This document shows positions 54,662 to 62,129 of a DNA stretch of 64,000 bases, piece by piece (position 1 is the stretch's first letter; every line of letters begins with the position of its first letter). A program made the translations under genes and the position numbers. The stretch comes from Polyangiaceae bacterium. Its GTDB lineage: Bacteria > Myxococcota_A > Polyangia > Polyangiales > Polyangiaceae. Where the stretch lies: contig JABFXY010000054.1 of assembly GCA_013361525.1 (NCBI GenBank), positions 29,489 through 93,488 on the forward strand. Direction: 5' to 3'. Below the pieces are notes generated by a model, which worked only from the letters and a program-made list of their open reading frames with translations, ran no database searches and had not been told where the DNA came from.

Positions 54662-55756
54662 TCAAAACCTCACGCGGCGAGCAGGAGGAGCAACGCGGAG
54701 CGATTTCGACGAGCTCGCGCCCGATGCGAGCTTCACGGATACGGTCGCATCGGTGGGGGCGACATCGACGATCCAATCACGGTCCCTCGGCGGGTCGCTG
54801 CGCTGAGGATCGAACGTGGCGCTCTTTACCTCGAAGGCCGCGCTCGATGTTTGGGCTGCATCCTCACAGCCGATGCGAACCGGGACGACCATCGGCGCCG
54901 GGACGTGAAAGACGAATGTGCTGAAGTGCCCAGTCAGCTGCGGCTGTTGCGGCCCCACGGGGAACTCGACGACGCCGAGCTCCGTGAGCCTCGCGATGGA
55001 TGACGCGACGAACTCGGGTCGAACCTCGAAAGTTCCGTCGTCGCTCGACCGATCGTCGGCGGCCGGCCCGCTCAATGCACGCAATAGCGCGGTGGTGAAG
55101 AAGTTCTGCCCGTCCGGCGGCGCCCAGGCCTTCTGGTCGGCGGCGGCCGCCATCCAAACCGCGTAATCACGGGCGCGCATCGACGGGCGGTCGAAAAGGT
55201 TTCGCGCCGCGATCTTGCCGTCACCGAGGGCGCCGGGAAAGCCGATCACCCAGCTCGGCGTCTCCCGGCAGGCGTCCACCACGAACACTTGTTTCCGCGC
55301 CGCGCAGCTCTCCATGCCGCCGAGGAATTCGGTGAAATTGATCGCGTGGGAAAACGGGCTCGCCGATTGCGGATTGAAGCCCTCGAGGAGGAGCGCCGTC
55401 TCCAGCCCACGCTCCACGCCGTGCCCGGCGAAATACAAGAGCGCGATGTTGTCCTCGTGTGAGCCCGCGCGCTTGAGCCATTCGGCGCCGCGCGTCTCGA
55501 TGTTGTCACGGTTCGCCGGCTCGACCGCCGCACCACCCCATTGCATCGCGGCTTTGCTCGACACGAGCAGCTCGATGGTCGCGAGTGGGCACGTCGGGTT
55601 GTTGTAGCCGCTCTTTTCCGAGAGCCAGCGTGTGAAGGCGAGCGCCGAACGCGCGGCGGGACCCGCCGGCTCGGGCATGGATGGATAGTGGCCGACCCCA
55701 ACCACGAACGCGTGAAGCCCCGGCCCGTTCGTCGGCCGATTTGCGACGAGTGTCAT
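54662..55756 (-). CDS. Caspase-like (peptidase C14) protein
   Basis: 364 aa. Opening strand HAFVVGVGHYPSMPEPAGPA (15-34) is the typical metacaspase start. Catalytic dyad: His112 in YFAGHGVE and Cys163 in FVVDACRE. The domain runs to ~265; the last 90 residues form a beta-rich tail ('VPVRIGC... VSVKLASG'), perhaps a sensor or partner-binding module. No signal peptide. It is the first gene of the six-gene operon and is divergent from recA, 304 bp away. Confidence 0.9.
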   Translation of the reverse strand: MTLVANRPTNGPGLHAFVVGVGHYPSMPEPAGPAARSALAFTRWLSEKSGYNNPTCPLATIELLVSSKAAMQWGGAAVEPANRDNIETRGAEWLKRAGSHEDNIALLYFAGHGVERGLETALLLEGFNPQSASPFSHAINFTEFLGGMESCAARKQVFVVDACRETPSWVIGFPGALGDGKIAARNLFDRPSMRARDYAVWMAAAADQKAWAPPDGQNFFTTALLRALSGPAADDRSSDDGTFEVRPEFVASSIARLTELGVVEFPVGPQQPQLTGHFSTFVFHVPAPMVVPVRIGCEDAAQTSSAAFEVKSATFDPQRSDPPRDRDWIVDVAPTDATVSVKLASGASSSKSLRVAPPARRVRF

Positions 55757-56060
55757 CTCGATCTCGATTGCGCCGCCTACCCCCGGCAGCTTCGACCGGG
55801 GAGGCTACACGGAACGCAAGCGATGAGGAATCCGTAGCGCGCCCTTCCGCGCGCCACCTCCTTCCACACAGCCGGAAGAACGTCGCGCGCTCGTCACATG
55901 ACTACGGCGTCAGGTCGGCTGGCGGGCGCCGGCGGGCCGCCACCGGGCGCCGAGCCCGCGCCCCTACTGGACGCGGAAAAACGCGAAAACGCCCACGGCA
56001 CGCTCCTCGCCAATGCCCGTCGCGAGCGGGACAAGCCCCGCACAACGAGAGGAACCAACG
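55757..56060. promoter_or_regulatory. Divergent promoter region, caspase operon / recA
   Basis: 304 bp without a credible gene. It must drive both the conflict operon (minus) and recA (plus, with GAGAGGA 8 bp before the ATG at 56061). I looked for a CTGT-N8-ACAG-type LexA site and saw none; other SOS boxes used by Myxococcota cannot be ruled out by eye. Confidence 0.5.
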
Positions 56061-56813
56061 ATGAGCATTTCGGAAAAGCTTCGGTCCATGAAGGCCGTGA
56101 TTCAATCCATCGAGAAGGCATTCGGCAAAGGCGCGATTATGAGTATGGGTGACGACGACGGGAGCGAGAGCCTCGGCGTCGTTCCGACGGGGTCGCTGTT
56201 GCTCGATCAGGCGCTCGGCATCGGCGGATATCCGCGCGGCCGTATCGTCGAGATCTTCGGGCCCGAATCGAGTGGAAAGACCACGCTGACCCTGCACGCA
56301 ATGCGGGAGGCGCAGCGCCTCGGAGGCGTCGCGGCGTTCATCGACGCCGAACATGCATTCGACGCGACGTACGCCAAGGCGATCGGTATCGATACCGAGC
56401 GTCTCCTCGTGTCGCAGCCCGACTCCGGCGAGCAAGCGCTCGAAATCGTCGATTTGCTCGTTCGCTCCGGGTCGGTCGACGTGGTCGTCGTCGACTCCGT
56501 CGCGGCCCTCGTGCCGAAGGCGGAAATCGACGGCGATATGGGCGATGCGCACATGGGTTTGCAGGCGCGGCTCATGAGCCAGGCGCTGCGCAAGCTCACG
56601 CCGCAGGTCCACAAGACGGGTACGACCCTGATCTTCATCAATCAGCTTCGTCAGAAGATCGGCGTCGTATTCGGGAATCCGGAGACGACGACCGGCGGCA
56701 ATGCGCTCAAGTTCTATGCGAGCGTTCGCCTCGACGTCCGCCGAACCGGCACCGTCAAATCGGCCGAGGAGCACGTCGGCTCGAAGACGCGCGTCAAAGT
56801 GGTCAAAAACAAG
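56061..56813 (+). pseudogene. recA: recA, truncated after codon 251 by element insertion
   Basis: Starts at the ATG at 56061. The core is clear: Walker A GPESSGKT near residue 70, EHAFD, VVVDSVAALVPKAE, MSQALRKLT, and the start of KVVKNK at residues 246-251. RecA normally continues into a conserved APPF segment and ~90 more residues. Instead the frame goes straight into antisense recombinase sequence and stays open to 57146, giving a ~110-residue Arg/Ser-rich junk tail. The protein lacks part of the ATPase core and the whole C-terminal domain, so it is probably inactive. Confidence 0.9.
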
Positions 56814-58276
56814 TCTCGCCCTACGGTTGCTGCGCAGAGAGTCTCTGCGCTTGCCCACGAAATCGTCGCGTCCCCGTCCGACAGCTCGATTCGTTCCGCG
56901 AGCATTGCGAGAATATCGCGCCGTTCGGGTACGGCAAGCTTCGACCATCGGCGGCGGATCGAGAGGACGTCACGAAGGGTGCTCGCGCGAACCTCTTCGG
57001 GCACCGGGCGAACGCGGCGTTCCTCTTCGCGGATCTCCTCGTCGACCCGCCGAGCCTCGATGTCGAGTTTCGCAAGCCGAGGCTTGAGCTCGTCCTGCGA
57101 CATGATGCCGTCGACGGCGAGGGAGAGCAGACGGGCGCGGCGCTGACGATGCCCCTCGGCACTCTTACGAAGGGCGTCGAGGCGCGTCGTGTCAACGGCG
57201 CTAGCCCCTTTCAGGTCGACGGCGCCAAGCATGCCGCTGAGCTCCTCGAGGCGACGCACGACCCTTGCGGAGACGATCTTGTCGGTATCGTCGACACGTG
57301 CCCCGGGCTCGTCGCAATCGCCGCCTCGCAGCCGGTCATTGCAGGCGTAGTAGCCGTTGGGCGCGGTCGACCGGCTGTACCGCGAGCCGATGCGACAGCC
57401 ACACGAGCCGCAATGCGCGAGCCCGCGCAAAAGCCAATTCATCGTCCGTGACTCCGTCGACGCGGTTCGGCCTCCGAGCCTGCGACCGGACATCGACCGC
57501 TGCGCCTTGTCGAAGGTGTCGATGTCGATGATCGGCGCGTGCGACGGCTTCCAGCTGCCGTCGGTCATCCGCATCTCGCCGAGGTACCAGCGTTTGCGTA
57601 GGATTTTGTGGACGGCCTTCTTTTCCCACTTGATGGGTTTGCGACCCTCGCGGCTGATGTTGCGATCGCAGAGGTCGCGCGCGAGCGAAGCGATGCTCTC
57701 GCCGGCGACGCAGCGCTCGTAGAGGCTGCGGACGATCGTGGCCTCGCTGTCGACGATGACGAGCCGGCGCGTCGCAGTGTCGCGACGGTACCCGAACGGC
57801 ACGTGCCCCTCAGCCCAGCAGCCCGCATCGCGAAGCGCGAGCCGGCGCCCCACCGTTCGTTCCTTGATGCGCTTGCGTTCGTTGTCCGCGGCCCACGCCA
57901 TGATGCCGAGCGTAGAATCGCCCTGCGCGGTCGCGGCGTCGATACCTTCGCCGATCGAGATCCACCGCACCCCGCGCTTCACGAGCTCGCGGACGGATGC
58001 GACGCCGTGCACGAGGTCGCGACTCCAGCGGTCCGTTTTGGCGACGAGCACGACGTCGCCCCGCTCGACCTCCGCGACGAGGCGACGGAGCTCGACGCGC
58101 TGATCTAGCCGGTCCGCTCCGCCGCTTTCGATCTCCGAGAAGATGACGGGGTCGGGCCAGCTTTGCGCACGGCAGTACCGCGCGATCTCGTCGCTCTGCC
58201 CGGCGAGCGATGTTCCGTGTCGACCTTGCTCGTCGGAGCTGACGCGGACGTATCCGTATGTTCTTCGGGGTCGCAT
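56714..58276 (-). CDS. Large serine recombinase (integrase), 3' end recoded by insertion
   Basis: 520 aa from the ATG at 58276. N-terminal resolvase domain with nucleophile Ser13 in YGYVRVSSDEQG, GQSDEI, and KTDRWSRD. A recombinase domain follows (WKPSHAPIIDIDTFDKAQ), then a zinc ribbon (CGSCGCRIGS ... YYACNDRLRGGDC) and a coiled-coil-like helical part (RRLEELSGMLGAVDL onward). The last 32 residues (after ATVGRD) are the antisense of host recA, so the free element's protein must end differently. Integrases of this type cut a short attB in one gene; here recA is the target. No strong ribosome site precedes 58276. Confidence 0.92.
   Translation of the reverse strand: MRPRRTYGYVRVSSDEQGRHGTSLAGQSDEIARYCRAQSWPDPVIFSEIESGGADRLDQRVELRRLVAEVERGDVVLVAKTDRWSRDLVHGVASVRELVKRGVRWISIGEGIDAATAQGDSTLGIMAWAADNERKRIKERTVGRRLALRDAGCWAEGHVPFGYRRDTATRRLVIVDSEATIVRSLYERCVAGESIASLARDLCDRNISREGRKPIKWEKKAVHKILRKRWYLGEMRMTDGSWKPSHAPIIDIDTFDKAQRSMSGRRLGGRTASTESRTMNWLLRGLAHCGSCGCRIGSRYSRSTAPNGYYACNDRLRGGDCDEPGARVDDTDKIVSARVVRRLEELSGMLGAVDLKGASAVDTTRLDALRKSAEGHRQRRARLLSLAVDGIMSQDELKPRLAKLDIEARRVDEEIREEERRVRPVPEEVRASTLRDVLSIRRRWSKLAVPERRDILAMLAERIELSDGDATISWASAETLCAATVGRDLFLTTLTRVFEPTCSSADLTVPVRRTSRRTLA
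56803..56825. other. Probable attL junction in recA
   Basis: RecA coding sense holds through AAAAACAAG (56805-56813) and is lost in TCTCGCC after it, so the crossover is within a few bases of 56813. The exact core needs attR or an intact recA for comparison. Confidence 0.7.
56832..56850. repeat. 19-bp perfect dyad beside attL
   Basis: GCGCAGAGA (56832-56840), central G, TCTCTGCGC (56842-56850), starting 18 bp inside the element and inside the 3' part of the recombinase gene. Could be an integrase or regulator recognition site, or a transcription stop for recA readthrough. Confidence 0.45.
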
Positions 58277-58329
58277 GGGTCGTCGGGGACGCTGAGAAGG
58301 ATTGCAGCAATTCGTTCGATGCGAGTCAT
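58105..58329 (-). CDS. Possible small overlapping ORF ahead of the recombinase
   Basis: 74 aa. Its ATG (58329) overlaps the DUF4031 stop (ATGA) and has GGAGAGAGA upstream, but two thirds of it lies inside the recombinase gene in another frame and reads as low-complexity Ser/Arg/Pro. The first 18 codons (MTRIERIAAILLSVPDDP) could be a leader peptide coupling translation to the recombinase ATG 53 bp on. May not encode a stable protein. Confidence 0.35.
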   Translation of the reverse strand: MTRIERIAAILLSVPDDPCDPEEHTDTSASAPTSKVDTEHRSPGRATRSRGTAVRKAGPTPSSSRRSKAAERTG

Positions 58330-58595
58330 CTCGTTCTCTCTCCGCGCCGCTTGAGCATGTGCTCGCGGGCCGACCGCTCAACGGCGCCGGCGGCAATGGC
58401 GAGCAGGCGCTTCGCTGGCGTCAGGTCGTAATGGGGAAGTGCGCGGTGATTCTGAAACCACGAGCGCTTCATCCCGATGCGGGCGGCGAGCTCGTGAAGC
58501 TCCTCGTCGGCGTCGGCGAACATGTGGCAGCTACCGCCCTTGAACGGGCCCCACGCATTCGGCCAGACCACGAGAGCGTCGACGTAGACGGTCAC
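58326..58595 (-). CDS. DUF4031 protein
   Basis: 89 aa from the GTG at 58595 (GGAGGA upstream), overlapping the upstream stop. Typical DUF4031 pattern: TVYVDALVV, SCHMFADADEELHELAARIG, KRSWFQNHRALPHYDLTPAKR. This short family is common on phage and integrative elements; the molecular role is unknown. Cytosolic. Confidence 0.85.
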   Translation of the reverse strand: MTVYVDALVVWPNAWGPFKGGSCHMFADADEELHELAARIGMKRSWFQNHRALPHYDLTPAKRLLAIAAGAVERSAREHMLKRRGERTR

Positions 58596-58924
58596 GGCTC
58601 CTCCCCGGGAAACACGCAGGCATCGAGGTGCCCGTACGGCTTCACACATCGAATGTCGTACCGCTCTTCGACGGCGAAGCATTGCAGGTTCGACCGGGGC
58701 GTTTCGGTCGGCTCCTCGTTCTTGAACCCCGGCAGGAACCGCACGCCGACCGTCGCGACGAGAGCCGGTCGCCAAACGTTGCCGCAATGCTGGCACGCGT
58801 GGGTGTGGTGCGGCTTCGTGGCGAAGTCTCCCTCGTCAATGTGGAGCTCATGACACGCCGGGCAGGGGATGCGCATCGGGATCGGGTTGGCGCCGTCCGG
58901 TACGTGGATGCGTGAGTCAGCCAT
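58592..58924 (-). CDS. Zinc-ribbon small phage protein
   Basis: 110 aa from the ATG at 58924. A CPAC...CQHC pair (residues about 20-45), as in RIPCPACHELH and HACQHCGNVWR, is a zinc ribbon. Later Cys (LQCFAVEERYDIRCVKPYGHLDACVF) could form a second site. It has 4- and 8-bp overlaps with its neighbours. Possibly a nucleic-acid- or RNA-polymerase-binding protein; function unknown. Confidence 0.75.
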   Translation of the reverse strand: MADSRIHVPDGANPIPMRIPCPACHELHIDEGDFATKPHHTHACQHCGNVWRPALVATVGVRFLPGFKNEEPTETPRSNLQCFAVEERYDIRCVKPYGHLDACVFPGEEP

Positions 58925-59471
58925 TGGGCACCAGCAGCGCAAACGCGCCCTCCTCGGTGGAAGCAATCTCGTCGACGGTGATGCGGTGTTGGAAGTGTGC
59001 CGCGCAGAAAGGCGACTTCGTCCACGTCACACCACCCTCGCCGTCGAAGCCCGAGACGTATTCGCCGCCGCGCTCGACGACGAAGAACGGCGCGGCGTGG
59101 TCGACGATCTGTGGGGTGGGCGACTGAGACTCGTTCATGATGTGCCCAAACGGATCGCCGGTTGCCTCGTGATAGGCACGCAATGCCTGCTCCCCACGGT
59201 TTTCGTACCGTTTGCGGTCGGCGGGATGCACGAAGAGCAGGCCCTGAAGCGAGTGCGCCAGCTCGCGAATGAGCTCGGGCGGAAGACTGAGCCCTTGCGC
59301 CGCGTCTGCGCTCGCCTTGTCATGCGCGCCGATGAGCCGATCGACTTCGAGCTCCGCGGAGCGCGCACGGCCGAGCCAGCCGGCCTCGCGCGTGCGGAAG
59401 TACCCCCGTTGCGCATCTCTCATGTTGCGCGTCTTCTCGAGGATGACGCGCAGGCGGTCGAGTTCGCTCAC
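58917..59471 (-). CDS. Element protein of unknown function
   Basis: 184 aa from the GTG at 59471 (GGGAGG upstream), overlapping the annealase stop by 4 bp. N-terminal half helical and charged (SELDRLRVILEKTRNMRDAQ, PPELIRELAHSLQGLLFVH); C-terminal third beta-rich (APFFVVERGGEYVSGFDG, PFCAAHFQHRITVDEIAST). Could be two fused small domains. No family recognised. Confidence 0.7.
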   Translation of the reverse strand: MSELDRLRVILEKTRNMRDAQRGYFRTREAGWLGRARSAELEVDRLIGAHDKASADAAQGLSLPPELIRELAHSLQGLLFVHPADRKRYENRGEQALRAYHEATGDPFGHIMNESQSPTPQIVDHAAPFFVVERGGEYVSGFDGEGGVTWTKSPFCAAHFQHRITVDEIASTEEGAFALLVPNG

Positions 59472-61054
59472 GCTGCCTCCCGGTCGTCCGCGTCGCCGTT
59501 GAGCTCCTCGGGGAAGTAGAGGCCACCGACGACGTCTTGCCAGAGCAGGCGCGCAAGCCTGACGCCGGCGGTCTTCGCGAGCATGTCGGCGGGCCGCGTG
59601 ACCCACGGGCTTCGGTCGCGCACGAGGCCAGCCTTGCGCGCTTCCTCGATCGAATAGCTGACGGTCGTAACATCCGGGTCGGGGTCGTCTTTGCGGTGCC
59701 CCTTCCACGTCGCGCGCGTGTCCGTGATCTCAATGGGCTTGAACACGTCGGCGAGCCCGGACTTGCGCACGAGGCCGATGATCATCTGCGCCGACATCGC
59801 GAGCGAGGTCTTGCCGTTGTGGTTCGTCGGGTACGTGAGTCGCATCGACGCCATTGCGGGGATGCCGAGTTCGCGGCCCTGAATGATCGCGAGCAGACAG
59901 CTTTGCGGCGTCGGATAGCCACCGAACACACGCGAGTCGAAGATCTGGTGCGCGAGCCATTCTGCGCCGCGCAGACCGTTCGGCTCGAGAGCCATCGCCC
60001 ATTGGTCCGTCCCGGGCTCGACGCGCACGATGGCCGTCGCTGCCGTATCCTCTGTTTTGGTCGCCTGCGGCTTGGGCGGCTCTTGTGTCGATGGCGGAGT
60101 CGCGGGCGGCGGCGCCTCTGCCGCGGGACGCTCCTCCGATTGCGGCGCGGCCGGTGCCGGTTCGGGGTCGTTAGCGGGCTCGAATTCACCTTCGGAAACG
60201 TTCTGCATGTCGTCTTCCTCCTCGGGACAGGTCTGCTCTTTCGGCGCGATTGGCCGCACCTCGCGAGGCTTCAGCGCGTCGTCGAGGCTCACAGGCGCAT
60301 CGACGCGCAGCTCGACGAGCTGCCGCGAGACCCGAGCCTGCGCGGCGTGCTTCGCCAGCAGCTCGCGCATCGCCTCTTTCATGTCGGGGTCACCGTTCGT
60401 CGCGCAGGTCAGCGCGAGATCGAGGCTTCCGTACGTCGTAAGGATCTGCGTCGCGCGCTTCGGCCCGATGCTCGGCACGCCAGGTACGTTGTCGCTCGTG
60501 TCCCCGCAGAGCGCGAGGAAGTCACCGAGCAGCTCGGGCCCAACGCCGAAGCGGCTTACAACGCCGTCGACGTCGACGCGCTGCGGAAGGGTGCCGTCCT
60601 TGTCGTAGCGCGGGGGCTGCAACGTGATGCCCGGCCCGACGAGCTGCATCAGGTCCTTGTCGCCGGACCAGATGACGATCTCGATGTCGCGCCCGGTCGA
60701 TTGCGCCACGAGCGTTGCGATAATGTCGTCCGCCTCAAGCCCCTTCGAGCCGAGTACGGCGAAACCGTCGTAGCGAAGCGTCTCGGCAACACGGTCGAGC
60801 TGCGCCCGCATGGCGTCTCGGTCCACAAGTTCCTCGGCCGACGCGCGGCGGTTGACCTTGTATTCGGGGTGGAGCTTCGCCCGATCGTACGGCGGGCAAT
60901 CAATCGCGACGGCAACATGGTCGGCCGTCTCGGCAATGCGCCGAACGCGATTGACGGTTGTGTCGTGCGGGGCGCTCGCGGGCTGGTCCGGCCCGATTGC
61001 CTTCCAGCAAGGCACGAAGAGCGCATTGAGGTCGACGAGAGCGAGACGGGTCAC
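59468..61054 (-). CDS. Fusion: 5'-3' exonuclease + RecT-like ssDNA-annealing protein
   Basis: 528 aa from the GTG at 61054. Residues ~1-260 are a FEN/T5-type 5'-3' exonuclease: LALVDLNALF, CPPYDRAKLHPEYKVNRR, GLEADDIIATL, IWSGDKDLMQLV, and the helix-3-turn region FLALCGDTSDNVPGVPSIGPKRA. A Pro/Glu/Ala linker (~275-345) leads to an annealase-like C-terminal half: AIIQGRELGIPAMASMRL, LAMSAQMIIGLVRKSGLA, TTVSYSIEEARKAGLV, PADMLAKTAGVRLARLL, a pattern of RecT-type SSAPs. This puts the exo/annealase pair (like Exo/Beta or RecE/RecT) in one protein. An internal start at 60208 may yield the annealase alone. Confidence 0.85.
   Translation of the reverse strand: MTRLALVDLNALFVPCWKAIGPDQPASAPHDTTVNRVRRIAETADHVAVAIDCPPYDRAKLHPEYKVNRRASAEELVDRDAMRAQLDRVAETLRYDGFAVLGSKGLEADDIIATLVAQSTGRDIEIVIWSGDKDLMQLVGPGITLQPPRYDKDGTLPQRVDVDGVVSRFGVGPELLGDFLALCGDTSDNVPGVPSIGPKRATQILTTYGSLDLALTCATNGDPDMKEAMRELLAKHAAQARVSRQLVELRVDAPVSLDDALKPREVRPIAPKEQTCPEEEDDMQNVSEGEFEPANDPEPAPAAPQSEERPAAEAPPPATPPSTQEPPKPQATKTEDTAATAIVRVEPGTDQWAMALEPNGLRGAEWLAHQIFDSRVFGGYPTPQSCLLAIIQGRELGIPAMASMRLTYPTNHNGKTSLAMSAQMIIGLVRKSGLADVFKPIEITDTRATWKGHRKDDPDPDVTTVSYSIEEARKAGLVRDRSPWVTRPADMLAKTAGVRLARLLWQDVVGGLYFPEELNGDADDREAA
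60206..60224 (-). promoter_or_regulatory. Internal ribosome site and ATG in the exo-annealase gene
   Basis: On the minus strand GAGGAGG (60223-60217) lies 8 bp before an in-frame ATG at 60208 (MQNVSEGEFEP), in the linker between the two domains. A start here would make a ~245-aa annealase. Confidence 0.55.
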
Positions 61055-61569
61055 GTGCGTACCCTGGCCATTGCCCACTTCGCGAGCGCGATCGAATCCT
61101 CGAGGTCCGGCAGCGCCCGGTGCACCTCACGCTTCGGTGGCGGCTCGATGCCGAGCAATCGCGCCTCGGTGCGGTACGTGCTGACGTCGAAGTTGCGATA
61201 GTGAAAGAGCTTTGCGAAGCGGGCGTGGCGCAGGAAGCTGCGGTCGAAGCCCACCGTGGAGCCGCACATGGGCGATCCGACCGCGCCCTGATGTTTGAGG
61301 AAGAAGCAGACAATCTCGTCCAGGATGTCGATCTCGAGGTCGCTTGCCTCGCACTCGGCGAGAAGCCCCGACCGCGTGTGCATCTCGAGCACCTTCGGGT
61401 CGCTGATGCTCGCCGGGTTCGCGTCGCCGAGCGCCCACGACGCGCGATCGATCTCGGTCAGCGACCTGTCCGTGATGATGATGCCGACCTCCAAGATCGC
61501 ATCCAGGTCCGGATTGAGCCCGGTTGTTTCCACGTCGACCCAAGCCAAACGGTCGTATTGAGCTTCCAC
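61051..61569 (-). CDS. Oligoribonuclease-like DEDDh 3'-5' exonuclease
   Basis: 172 aa from a GTG start (AGGAGGG upstream). Motifs of the Orn family: AWVDVETTGLNPDLDAILEVG (Exo I), GSTVGFDRSFLRHARFAKLF (Exo II), VHRALPDLEDSIALAKWA (Exo III with DEDDh His and Asp), and FHYRNFDVST. Orn homologues degrade short RNAs. On this element it overlaps the exo-annealase start by 4 bp and may supply 3'-end trimming in recombination or nucleotide recycling. Confidence 0.86.
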   Translation of the reverse strand: MEAQYDRLAWVDVETTGLNPDLDAILEVGIIITDRSLTEIDRASWALGDANPASISDPKVLEMHTRSGLLAECEASDLEIDILDEIVCFFLKHQGAVGSPMCGSTVGFDRSFLRHARFAKLFHYRNFDVSTYRTEARLLGIEPPPKREVHRALPDLEDSIALAKWAMARVRT

Positions 61570-61578
61570 GCAACCCTC

Positions 61579-61929
61579 CTATTCCGCAGCAACGTTAGAA
61601 TCGTTCGCGCACGGCACCGGCGGCACCGTGACCAGCTCCTCAGCGTCGGCCGGTAGCTTTCGAGTCAGCGTCCGCATCGCAATTGCCCGGATGCGCGCGG
61701 CCTGGCACGCGTACGTCCGCGCGAGTTCGCGCCACCGATGCGCCTCGGCCAGCAGGTCAATCGCCCACGTCGGCCGAAACTGTCGGATGCTCTTGACCGT
61801 CGCCAGCGCTTTGCGGCGGCACGCGCGGGCGTTCTCGGCGTATCCGTCGGCGGTCACGAGCTCGCGTTCGGCGCGGGCAATGTCGTCGCGGTCGACCCAT
61901 GACTGGTGCTCTTCGGCGGTCCAGCTCAC
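61579..61929 (-). CDS. Helical element protein, unknown
   Basis: 116 aa from a GTG start (GGAGG upstream). Mostly alpha-helical and charged with many Ala and Arg (RAERELVTADGYAENARACRRKALAT, EAHRWRELARTYACQAARIRA). No family recognised. Nine-base gap to the exonuclease gene downstream, 4-bp overlap with the gene upstream. Confidence 0.65.
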   Translation of the reverse strand: MSWTAEEHQSWVDRDDIARAERELVTADGYAENARACRRKALATVKSIRQFRPTWAIDLLAEAHRWRELARTYACQAARIRAIAMRTLTRKLPADAEELVTVPPVPCANDSNVAAE

Positions 61930-62129
61930 GGCTGCGTTTCCTCCAGACCGTCCTCATCGAGTTCGAGCAGCATTGTCAGAACGCAGCGCGCGCAACAGAT
62001 GCCGCCCCTCGGGGCCGCGAGAGGGTCTCTGCCGCGCCGCACGCAACGGTCGACGTAGCTGCGCATGTGCGCTTCGGAGTGCGGCTCACCGCACGCGATG
62101 CAGTAGGCCGAAAGCTTTTTGGTGCTCAC
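61926..62129 (-). CDS. Small Cys-rich element protein
   Basis: 67 aa. CIACGEPH and GGICCARCVLT give a CxxC...CxxC zinc-binding arrangement. GTG start overlaps the upstream stop by 4 bp. Function unknown. Confidence 0.65.
   Translation of the reverse strand: MSTKKLSAYCIACGEPHSEAHMRSYVDRCVRRGRDPLAAPRGGICCARCVLTMLLELDEDGLEETQP

Larger units (their letters stand above)
43065..55756 (-). other. Six-gene protease/McrBC-like conflict-system operon
   Basis: Minus-strand genes in transcription order: caspase-like (54662-55756), unknown (53393-54658), HKD + protease (50222-53332), Clp-N-like/CHAT/McrB (45673-50217), DUF2357/McrC-like (44474-45676), metallophosphoesterase (43065-44477). Gaps are 3, 60 and 4 bp, then two 4-bp GTGA overlaps, so a single transcript is likely. 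Copy B of the palindromic repeat lies just past its end. The three His/Cys protease-type domains, an AAA+ ATPase and nuclease-like proteins together suggest defence or programmed cell death. Confidence 0.75.

Noticed and set aside
43065..55756. Conflict operon as cargo of the integrated element
   Set aside because: The element's edge is inside recA at about 56813, so the operon and the recA promoter are outside it on the host side.
56813..57146. recA reading frame continuing to 57146 as a functional RecA variant
   Set aside because: The extra ~110 residues are antisense to the recombinase and Arg/Ser-rich; they do not resemble the RecA C-terminal domain.
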